Shown here: piece by piece, positions 12,301-24,300 of the stretch | Layout of the letters: each line of letters opens with the position of its first letter | Position numbering within the stretch: position 1 is the first letter of the stretch | Source: Agelas oroides | Taxonomy: Eukaryota > Porifera > Demospongiae > Agelasida > Agelasidae | NCBI GenBank assembly: GCA_949130485.1 | Contig: OX422183.1 | Span: forward strand, 18,693,934-18,757,933 | DNA: 64,000 bases | Direction of reading: 5' to 3' | Program-made: the position numbers and the translations under genes | The notes under the pieces: model-generated | The model's input: the letters and a program-made list of their open reading frames with translations, nothing else | What the model was told of the DNA's origin: nothing | Database searches by the model: none

Positions 12301-15300
12301 ATTACAAAACTGTTTCGAGTTGCTCTTTACATGGTATTCTTGTGTAGTTTCACTCACTTAACCACCTCAATCTGTCTCCACAATTTTATTTATGGTGACA
12401 CAAAAGTTGGATAACTAGTAGTGAATCTCCTGAGTTCAAAGTTCAAAATGGAATGGCAAATACAAATGTGTAATACTGTAAATTACTATGCACTCACAAA
12501 ATTTTAATGTTATCCTGCCACTTCAATCCTTGGGAAACAAGCTTTATAAAAGTTGACATCACATGAATTTAATTTCATCCAGCATGTGAGGTTAATTCCA
12601 TTTCTCCTGTTTTAAATGGCATTGGTACAGTTTAGCATGGATTTCATGGCTTCTGGCATTATCAGGCAGTTAATTACAATCACAAAAGCAAAGGCAGCAT
12701 GAACTGCCTAATAAGGTGCCCTCAAATTGATGCCCTAACTGCACAAATAACTGCAATTAGAGATATATGTAAATAAGAATCAAAAGTAGGAAGACAGCAA
12801 TCTTGTTTACCTTAGCTGTGTTCGACTCCTGCTGCTGATCCTGTACACACAATGAGATAAGTGATTAAACACAGTAGTACATTATGTATTCTAGTATTGA
12901 TCCATAATCATTCCCTGAGCAAATCCCCTCAAAGAAATTAAGGAGAAGAATCAGACTGTATATACAAAACTTGGAAGCTTGACCTAGTGAGATGCTTTCA
13001 GATATATGTACCATAAGCTCCTGATAATATGCCACCTTAGAGCAAATGCCCTCCGAACCTCTTTACCCCCCAAATTCCTACATACGTAGCTAACTTTCAC
13101 TTTTCTAAATGCTCCATAGCAAGCAGCTTCTGGGCATGCTTTTAGTGAACTTTTGGTTTTGCCCTGTTGTCACATGTTTTCGTAAATATGTACATGTGAA
13201 ATCGCTAGCTTTTGTTGCTCATAGTATGAGCCTTATATGTGGGGTCGTCGCTTTGACGTCTCTCGGCAGCACAGATGCCGCTGATATTCTATGTGTAGTA
13301 CATAGTCAGTAAAGCTGCCATTCTTCTAGAAGGTCGCAGCAGTCATAACGATTGTTGACCTCACATGCAACATTGCAAGAAACCGGGCATATATGCTTGA
13401 GACAAACTGAATATTCTAGTAAATGCCCTCTTCACCATTTTGGCCTCAAAGTACGTAGTATGCAAAAAGGGGCGAGCGTATTTTCGGGAGCTTATGGTAA
13501 TAGACACCTACACTAAATCTTTCAAGTATGTTTGCAGTCCAAGTGACAAAATACAACAATCTACCAATGTTTACCTCCAATTCCTGACGTGTTTTCTTCG
13601 TTTTATTCAGCACACAGAATTATAGCACAGGTGGACATAGCATAGTACAACAGAGAGTACAACATAGGTGATTCACACAGTAGCGTACATTATGTATTGT
13701 ACTACTGCTAATAATAATCAGTAGCATTTCCTGACCCAAACCTCCCAAAGAAAAGGAGAACATTATGATTGAATAAGAACCACTTTCCCAACTTGAAAGC
13801 TTGATATAGTGAGATGGATTCAGTTAACTATACTGCTATACTGCTATACTGCACATTAAATCTTGTAATCCAAGTGACAAAATACAACAATCTACTAATG
13901 TTTACCTCCAATTCCTGACGTGTTTTCTTCATTTCATTCAGCACACAGAATTATAGCACAGGTGGACATAGCATAGTATAACAGAGCACAACATAGGTGA
14001 TTCACACAGTAGCGTACATTATGTATTGTACTACTGCTGCCGTCTGTATTGTTACGAGTGTGCAGCACGAGTAACAATGCCAACAGCAACAAACGAGTGA
14101 TACTTTTTCCAGTATAGCTTAGTACTATGGTGATAATGATTTAATCATACGAACCTTCGATTTCATTGCACGTTCAGACACACACACGTGACTTGTAGTA
14201 CCTGATACAGATTCTCGCGTGACTTGTAGTACTGATGTGCGGATTCTCACATGACTTGTAGTACTGATATGGATTCTTGCGTGACTTGTAGTAAAAAATA
14301 TGGCTTTTTATAAACTGCATGCAGCTGCAAGGCTTCCCCATAATAATCAGTAGCATTTCCTGACCCAAACCTCCCAAAGAAAAGGAGAACATTATGATTG
14401 AATATATGAACCGCTTTCCCAACTTGAAAGCTTGATATAGTGAGATGGATTGAGTTAACTATACTCCACCTACATTAAATGTTGCAATCCATATGACAAA
14501 ATGTGAAGAACAATCTACTAATGTTTACCTCCAATTCCTGACGCGTTTTCTTCATTTTATTCAGCACACAGAATTGTAGCACAGGTGGACATAGTATAGT
14601 ATAACAGAGCACAACACAGGTGATTCACATAGTAGCGTACATTATGTATTGTACTAAACATAGGTGATTCACACAGTAGCGTACATTATGTATTGTACTA
14701 CTGCTAATAATAATCAGTAGCATTTCCTGACCCAAACCTCCCAAAGAAAAGGAGAACATAATGATTGAATATGAACCACTTTCCCAACTTGGAAGCGAGA
14801 TGGATTCAGTTAACTATACTGCTATACTGCACCTACATTAAATCTTGCAATCCATGTGACAAAATGTGAAGAACAATCTACTAATGTTTACCTCCAATTC
14901 CTGATCTTTTTTCTTCATTTCAGTCAGCACACAGAATTACAGCACAAGTGGGCATAGAATAGTATAACAGTGAGCAGGTAGTGTGCATCATGTATTGCAG
15001 CATTATTAATACTAATTCCCTGACTCAACAACTTCAAAGAAACAAGAAAAATATGCAACAACTTTCCCAACTTGGAAGCTTGATCTAGCGAGATGCTTTC
15101 AAAGAAATGTTACATTAATTTTGCACGCCAAATGACAAAATGTGAAGAACACTACTAATGTTTACCTTCAATTCTTCCTTCATTTCATTCAGCACACAGA
15201 ATTATAGCACAGGTGGACATAGCATAGTACAACAGAGAGTACAACATAGGTGATTCACACAGTAGCGTATATTATGTATCATAGTATTGTTAGTACATGT

Positions 15301-18300
15301 ACTGCCATTCCCTGACCCAATCCTTTTATGAAAAGGAGAAGAATATGATTAAACATACACCACCTTGACCAGCTTAGAAGCTTGATATAGTGAGATGCTT
15401 TTAGATAAATGTAAACATCAGACTAGTGACAAATTGTAAAGAACAATGTACTAATGTTTACCTCCAATTCCTGACGTGTTTTATCCAGCAAACAGAAATC
15501 AGCACAGGTGAACATAGCATAGTGTAACAGAGCACAATATAGGTGATTCACATAGTAAGAACCCATAGTCATTCCCCGACCCAACACCCTGGAGGCCTCA
15601 AAGCCAGGACACTAAACTCCATGAACCAAGACAAAAGGACAGGAGATGCATAAAACATCTGAATAATGATTAAAAAAAACAAAAAACAGTTTAGTCAGAT
15701 CAAGTAGTACTACAATTATCGTATTTATTCCGATAGATGCAGCCCTCTAATAAATGCCTCCCCTTACGGTACAGTTGAAAAAAAATATTAAATGTCACCC
15801 TCCAATAAATGCCACCATAATAGTATTCACAGCCTCTCATGTATGCATGCAACTTCAGCCAGGTGGCTTCTGTGGATAATGTCATTTAAGCTAGACGCTT
15901 ATCGAAGGCTGTACAACGAGCGGATGGATTCCAATTAAACCCTTCACACCAGCTGGAAACATGCATCCCTCAAGTAATGCAATGCCAAGTGGGCCTGGGA
16001 TGCAGTAAACACTGGTGTCATCAAGAAGTCTTTCCGCATCAGTAGAATTGGCCTGAATCCAGATGGATCTGAGGATGCCAAGATTCACTGCATTAGAGAA
16101 GATGGCATGGCAGCTGGAGCCAAGGAATAGCATGCTTAACAGTATGCAGGATGAAGATGTCAGTGACTCATTTGCAGAATTAGTAGCAGATGAAGACGTA
16201 CTGGAAAGCAATGAACTAGAAATTGAATAATACATAGAAGATGGCACACTGTTTTGCATGTGTATGTACTGTAATAAGATGTATATTCACTTCAGGTGAC
16301 GCTTGGGCATAGGCATTTATTAGAGGGTTTAACATAGTTAAACTGGAGGTGGAAGGCATGCATAGGGTCAGCATACTATGAGCTGGTCACATAGTCACAC
16401 ACGCTCACCTACCATTACTGGCACTGACAAGCAAGACACACTCACTGGCAGGGCTTACTAGAAAATGCTTCAGCATTGTGGGCGAGCCTGAGCGAGTAGA
16501 TTGTGCTGATTTGTGTCATGGCACACAAACCATGAATAGCAGCAGGGTTTGTGACTGCCTGCTGTCAGTCAGGGCAGCTACTATGGCTACACATACATGG
16601 ACTAAGCTAGGGCACACGCATGGACTAAGCAAATCATGAGCTGAATCTCTGGAGTGTAGTTTGTATGTGGCCCTTACCTGAAGCAACTTCAGTCACCGTG
16701 CATACCGTAGTCTGCTGTGAAGTTTGGTCCGTAGTTGAGATAGCTTGTAAAAAACATACACAAGCTGACATGCGTGCTTCAACTTCAGTCGTCTTGGCTA
16801 CAGGTTGCCGATGCTGCACTCTGACAGTTGCCCTCCACTGGCTTTCACATACTTCACAATATCGATCTTCGTGAAATGTTTGAATGTGGTCATTTGAAAT
16901 TTACGGTAAGTGGTCAGTCCAAACAAGCAAGCAAGCATAGATACACACACGCGTGTGCAATGTAGTCATGCTAGTGTGGGGCTCGCTCAGGCTTGCCCCA
17001 ATGATAAGCTTTGACAAATTGTCAGTAGATTACTGATTCAGCAATTATTTCATGTACATAGCTGGTTTCAGAAAATGTATAGTAATGAAAGTTTAAAACC
17101 TTATGGTAGAAATATGATAATATATACACCCCTCCCCCCCTCCCCCCAAATTGGGCTGAGTTGGCCAAAAGGTGGGAATTTGGCATAAATTCAAATTCCC
17201 AAACATTGGGCAAAGTTTGAAGTGTAATCCTACCCATTCACTCCACCTTTACAGTAAGGCAACAGATGGAAATTGCCAATTATTGTAGGATTAAATTACA
17301 AGGTATTTAGTCCCATTTGTGCAGTATATATACTTACAATATTTAAAGGGAGGGGGACATGAAAATTTTTTCTTTTTTTTTATTGGCTATTCTTGAACCT
17401 TGGGTTGAGTAATGTTCACACAATTTTTTTTAGATTTTTTGCTCAACAACTTTCTGCAGAAAACGAGGTCAGTTTCCACCCTTAATTGCATGCGTTGCAG
17501 CTCCATCCGGTTGTGGTGTAAAGAGGGCGCGGTTTCACGTGACGTCAGAAAAGGAACGTTGATCGCTTGCCTCGAGCGTTAAATGGAGAATAGTGAGCGA
17601 TAGGAGCAGCGATTCCGGCGATTTTAGCCTGTCTTGTTCAGTTTCTGGTTATCCTTTCTCGCCATTGTACAGCAAGGGAGTGCTCTGGAATGCACCTTCG
17701 TAGCGCTCAAAGCATTGCCACGCCTACCGGAAATATACCGGAAGCCTCTGAAGTAGGGATACCTCTTTACTCAGGACACTTTAGATGGCACCAATGGTGT
17801 CCGCACTATAGAAGTTCCACTGTAACCATGTTGATTCAAATTCAAAAATGCAATACCAAAAATGGAAACGCTTACATAACCCGCCCGCTCACTATAGTTG
17901 CTGAGTACCTTAGCGCGAGGCTACTAATCGTGCAGTGTAGTCAGTTCACATTTGTATGTATATACATATATATATATATATCCGTCACACTTTAATTGCG
18001 TGGGTGCAGTTTCTGTGGTCTCGTCCCCAGACTACTAGCCACGTGGTACTGGTCCGACGAGGAGGCGATCGACGTGTGAAAAAGATCGTGTGAGAGCCGA
18101 AATGGAGCAGGAGCAGCTAGTCCAAGCGTGATCGTGCTGGAGAGCGAAAACGGAAACAAAGGGACACTGCATCAGAAGAGAATAAGGCAAATTTAAGGCA
18201 TGAAAGGAGAAAGAGTCTGACAGATTGAGGAAGAAGCGATGTATACAGGGAGAGTGTAGTTGAGATAGGTAAGACAGGTAGGACAATGTTTAGTTTGGAG

Positions 18301-21300
18301 ATTCGCACGACACTTTGCTCACTTCCTGAAACTCTTCAGACGATCGCTTTGCCATCTTCACCGCAATACCTCGTCCCCAGCACCTAGCACCTACACGCTA
18401 CACGTGGTTACAACGGATATATCTACTTGCATATTTCTTCTGCGCGAGGCATACTCTGCGCATGCGTATTCCTAGTATATATTATATGAACCATAATAAG
18501 GTGGTGGATATAGCGATCATACTATCCTCGACCTCGGTCATCAGAAGTTTGTAGTTCAATAGATCCCTCGCCTTTGGCTCAGGGTATACGTATCTACTGC
18601 AAACTTCCTCTGACTTCGGTCTCAGGTAGTATATTCGCCATTGCGTTGCGCATTCTCAGAATCCCGAGATTGAGCAGGCAAACTCGAGATTGCGTAACAC
18701 GTGTGCGCAATCTCTTCATGTGCAATCTATGAACTTTGCCTGTACGCTTGACAGCGAGTGATCCACTGTGCTGTGTAGCGTGCAGGATGGAAGACATCCT
18801 TGATAAGCGGCGTCTGCCTCCATAGGAGGCATATTGCGATCTGGAAGAGTGAGTAATGCTGTGTATTGAGTGTATACTATCTAATTGTGTCAGCGACAGT
18901 TGAAACGTACCTTCGCTGAACTGTCAGCCAACTTTTGCGTGTATTATTGGTCATTTTCAGGTACACAGTGGGTACCCGTGTTTCCACCGTTGTAGCTTAT
19001 TCAGACTTTACTAGCAGGTCTCTTGACTATGTCCTGAGTAAGGCAGGTTTGTTTTCAACCAAGCTAAGCCAAACTATCATTGCCTGAACTCTGCTATTTT
19101 ACAAGATACAATGCAATGAATCAACACTACATAAAGGCGCCATTTTTAGTAACTTCTCTCGTAACCACGAGATGGTTTCTGCACATGCGCGTCGGGTCGC
19201 ATTCTCAGAATCCCAAGATTGCGCACTATAGTTGTGCAATCTCGAGGTAGCGCAAATGTATTGTGCAATCTCGAGATCGTGCAAATGTATTGCGCAATAT
19301 CGAGATCGCGCAACTATAGTGCGCAATCTCGAGATTGCGCAAATTCTCGGATTGCGCGGAACATATATATACGTATCACATATAGAAAGAGGATTGTGGG
19401 AGCTGTTGGCTGCCCAGTTGCAGCTCAGTGGCAGAGCACTGGCAGCTCAAGCCAGGTGTCATAGGTTCAAATCCCAGTGACTGCTGGCTTTTCACATTCC
19501 TCTTTTTCGCCTCATAGCATCTAGATCTGTTTTAGACATTGGATGGTATGCAACACTTCCATACTGTGGAACAGAATTTATATGACCATATGCAGCTTAT
19601 TAGCTATGTAGTCAATGCAACTCACAGGAGGTCCTGTGGGTCTAGGATCACCAGGACTTGGAGACTCCCTTGGATGTGGAGTGGGTTCATTGGATTCCTG
19701 ATAGGTGTGTGTGTGAGTGTGTATGTACGTGTGCGTGTGTGTGTGCATGTGTGTGCATGCGCGCGCGTGTGTGTGTGTGTGTGTATGTGTGTGTGTGTGT
19801 GTGTGTGTTGTGCGTGTGTGTGTGCATGCGTGTGTGTGCATGCGCGCGTGTGTGTGTGTGTGTGTATGTGTGTGTGTGTGTGTGTTGTGCGTGTGTGTGT
19901 GCATGCGTGTGTGTGCGCACGCGTGTGTGTATGTGTGTCAGTTGCCCAAATTTTAGCTAGTCTGATATATGTAAAGCATATACTGTCTTCTAAACAAAAT
20001 TGGTACAGACAAGCTATTCTCACAATAGATTCCTTACCTCCAATTTTTTCTGTGTTTCACCCAATATGCAATTCAGCAAACATAGCATAATATAATGGAG
20101 AGAACATATGTAGGTGATTCATAAAGTAGTATGTGCATTGAAGCACCACTGACAACATAACCACAGTCATTCTCTAAGGCAGTTCCCAAGAAGAACTGCA
20201 GATCTTCCAATTTGTAATAATGCCATCCTCTAAAACGAAGTTAGTCTTGTATCCAATTATACATCAATTATTGCAATTTCAATTTGGACGCTGTATCTTG
20301 CATCGCTGGTTATGCTCCTCTTGCAGACAACAAAGTAGATTCAAAGTGGCTAGTTTGCAAAGTAGGTAAAGGCATGTCTGCTCTTAATGTTGTTAGGTAA
20401 CAAACTCTCGGGTCTATGGAGGCATCTTGGCTTGGTTTTGACTTTAATGTAGCTAGTGATGTAATAATTTCCAGGCCAGATAAAGGGGCTATAATGTGTT
20501 ACAAAGTTCTTGAATCGCTGTTGTGAAGTAAATACTAAATTGTGGCATTCAGAAATTTTGAGTTGTTTGATCAAAGTATATGTTTTATGGATAGTGTACG
20601 TCAGTCACGTTTTCATAGACCTGTTGATTCTTGCCTTATGCTTGGCTATACACAATGCTGAGTCAGTATACCGTAAACTTGGGAGCATAAGTACCAGTAC
20701 TTTATTTCAAAATTGCGCATTTTCGTGGTGCCAATCACGTAGGGTACCTAATTATACAGCAGTGCAAATGCAGCCATAGCGATACCACGGTAGAGTAGAC
20801 TGCTTGACTAGTTTGTTCTTACAAACGGACCTACTGCCGTCTGCTGTCAATTTGGCATCGCTGTTGATCACAAACGGTCACAACCGCCCAAACCGCTACA
20901 CATGCATGCATGCACGCAGCTCGTCGCACAATGTCGTCATATCCCGATTGTAGCTAGCTTCAGTGAAGTAGCATCTCGCCATTGTTGCCCGAGCCCCTGA
21001 GTATTGCTGCTGCTGCTGCTCCTGGGACAGCTAAAGTTAGCTACTGCTATCTATGTTTAGTCTTCGAAACAACTCCGCTCCCAGACTGGTTACGGGCTGA
21101 TGGGTACTAATATTCATAGGGTACATATGTTCGTGTGGGTACTACTATTCAGGAAATTGGTTTGATAGGTACTTAAATTCATAGAGTACTTGTAATTGAT
21201 CGGTACTGATACTCCCAGTTAACAGTAGACTTCTCAGTTTTGAAAATCCTGGCTTGCGTAACATGGTGGTTTGTTACATATGTTTTGGGGGCCTATCCAA

Positions 21301-24300
21301 GATTTGCTATGACTTTACACCCACTGTGTATCTGCTGGACATGCTGCACATAGAAAAACAGCGAATGAAGGCAGAAAATATCCAGCTGTACAATGAACCC
21401 CCCAACGAACCTGCTAGGGACAATGTCGAGGTTGACTTGTCCCACACCCTTACACAAAACAAGCAAATGACAGCAGAAGCCAAACAGCTAGAAATGCAAG
21501 GTTGACAAAAGTGGGTGCATTTCTAGAACACTGGACACAAGATATGATGCAGGGACAGCTGCAAGCACAAGCCACTAGGGAAGCCTGAGAAAGCCAGGCT
21601 CAGAATCTGATGGAGGGTCAGTGGTGAGTATCGGCGCTAAAGGAGACCATTCCAGCTAAGAGTGTATAAGTGAAAAAGGTGAACAATACAAGGTATCATG
21701 GTCGTACTGCCCCTGTGATTGATGGCATATCAGGGGATCCTCAGATTGCTGGGTTATGGTCAACAAAATTTAAGGAACTTTATAATCGTTGTAATCCAAG
21801 CACAAGAAACTCTTTGCAGGAGCAACTGAATTCCATCATAACAGAAGATGACCTTGAGACTTTACTTGTTGACACTGACACTGTTATATGTGCAATTAAA
21901 CGATTAAAAGCTGGAAAATCAGATGGAAAGTCCTTGATGTCTGATCATGATCTGTATGCGCCACCAATTTTAGCTTCCAAACTGTCTCGTTTATTTACTG
22001 CTCTGTTGCGGCATGGATATACATCCAGATGCCTTCGTGACTCTATTATTCAACCTATTCCTAAAGGTTTCAAGGATCCTGCTATGTCAGCCAACTATCG
22101 CGGCATTGCACTGGCCCCGTGTTTCAGTAAATTACTGGAACTCTGTATTCTGATGCTATTTCCAGATGTGTTCTACACTTCCGACTTGCAGTTTGGGTTC
22201 AAGAGGGGCTTCTCTACTGATCTCTGTACAGGATTATTGAAGCTTGTCTCATCTCGGTACATCCACCAGGGATCAAAAGTTCGGTGTGCTCTATTAGACA
22301 TGAGCAAAGCATTTGACCTAGTAGATCATGGTTTACTTTTTCAGCTACTTCTTGAGCGAAACCTACCATGTTCTGCTACACGTTTTTTGTTGCAGTGGTA
22401 CAGTAGTCAACAGCTACAGATTAGGTGGAATGGTATCCTTTCTTCTCCTTTTCCTGTATCAAATGGTGTACGACAGGGTGGAGTCTTATCCCCAATCTTG
22501 TTTACGGTTTATATTGACGAGCTTTTGTAGCATTTGCAAAATCTTGGTGTGGGTTGTCATTGGGATGGGTTGTTTGTTGGATGTCTTTGCTATGCTGATG
22601 ACCTTGCCCTACTTGCTCCTTCTGCTGGAGCACTCAGGAAAATGCTTCAGGTCTGCTCTGACTTTGCAACTGAAAGGAACTTGTCATTCAATGCTGAGAA
22701 AACTCAGCTGATATGCTTTCGTTTGCATAAATCTGCTATTGTTGAAGATGTTGTTGAGTTTTGTGGGGTGCAGCTGACTTTTGTTGATACTGTTGTTCAC
22801 TTGGGACACACCCTGTCCTGCAATCTTTCTGACTCTGAAGAGATTGAGATTAAGACAAAAGATTTTATCAGGCGTGCAAACTGTCTTCTTTTGAATTTCG
22901 GAGTCTGTTCTGCTGCAGTGAAGTCTATGTTACTTCAGTCATTTTGTATGTCTTTTTATGGGGCTGCCTTATGGAAAGTGTCATGTCCTGAACTCCATTC
23001 ACTAGAGGTGGCATTTAACAAAGTTTTGCGTAGAATATGGAATCTTCCCTATCGCAGTCATCGAGCATTGACTCATAAGACAGCATCATTGCAGAGCATT
23101 TATAATCTTGTATATATCAGGTGTGGAAGACTGTTGCAAGCGGCTAAGCTATCCCCTTCAGTATTAGTTCAACATGTATTTCTTAGTGCTGCTTTACATC
23201 CTTGGTGTTTTCTAGGGTACAACCACCTTTTTGGTTTCAGACACGTTAGGTCTTACTGTAACTCGGACTGTGCACTTGCTGGGTTAATAAGAGAGATTAG
23301 AAATGATTATTTGTGTATTCCTGGCTTTGATTATTCTGAGTTAGAACAGGTTGTGTACACTGCCAGTACCTTCTAGTTTCTACATAATATCTATTGTACT
23401 TTTTTGCGCCTATTTTTTGGCGTGTGAATGATGATGTTAATAATAATAATAAGAATGGGAGCATAGAAGAAGAGCATGTAACTCAAACAGAAGCCCATAA
23501 TCTGGGTGAAATCTTTTCAATGGTACTAAAAACAGTCATGTGCTGACACAACAATGGCTTCTGTCTATGCAGCTCTGCTATTGTTTCAGCTTATTACTGT
23601 CAGTTTGTCAGTCAGAGTACTTTAACTGCAATCAGTGTGCTGGTAAGCATGTCTACAATTGTTGAAAAGCAAACGTACACCACAGTGACGCCACAATCTG
23701 TTCGAATAAACTTGGGTAAGACTTAGCAGGAAACAGCATATACTATTTAATGTCTTCAAAACTAGACAAAACTTCACTGTAGCTTGACTTGGCTCAAAGC
23801 ACCAATTGAACAGACTCTAAGAGTCTGGATACTAGGCTGACTCGTACTCCAAAGCTCTGGATACCAAAGCCCAAAAAGCACAGTATGTGTTACCATTTTT
23901 AGTACTGGCAGTAAATTTTTGAATTTTGCATATATATATAGTTACAAGCTCTTCCTCTGACCATGTGCTCTTATGCACTCTTGTTCATAACGACAGAACT
24001 ATTTTGGATTCAAAATCTGAAGTGAGCAAGCAGGGGTTGGTTGGTGTGGATGCCTGGGAAGAAGAGCATATATAAGAAGTTGCAGTGATTGTTTATGTCA
24101 ATTATCAAGCCTACTACCCCAATGTTCAACAGGATATATATTATAGTCATGATCAAGAGGCAAAAGAGATGGTTAAGGCAGTGTTAAAATCCCAGTTGTT
24201 GAGTGGTTTGCTACCAGAGTTGCAGGTTGTGAGCACGAGTTGTCACAGGTGTTAACCGAGACCTGCCTTGAAGAAGCAAGAAGCCACAGGGCCCTTGGTC

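Larger units (their letters stand above)
13540..15560 (-). repeat. Tandem cassette array carrying microexons 2-7
   Basis: Six successive copies of a roughly 270-360 bp segment, each with one microexon. Shared parts are the 'gacaaaatgtgaagaacaat' lead, the exon, 'cagcacacagaattatagcac', 'ggtgattcacacagtagcgt', 'cattccctgacccaaacctc' and 'acttggaagcttgatatagt'. Exon spacings are about 330, 620 (300 bp inserted), 360, 275 and 295 bp. The family extends with more divergence to most microexons from 1.5 to 20 kb. Confidence 0.85.

Noticed and set aside
14039..15560. Regular repeats considered as a CRISPR array
   Set aside because: Units are about 300 bp, flanks rather than spacers are conserved, and the sequence is clearly from an animal genome.
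19539..20090. 183-codon open frame across the GT microsatellite
   Set aside because: The frame is open only because the CV/TH dipeptide repeat lacks stops; it is low-complexity DNA, open on both strands.
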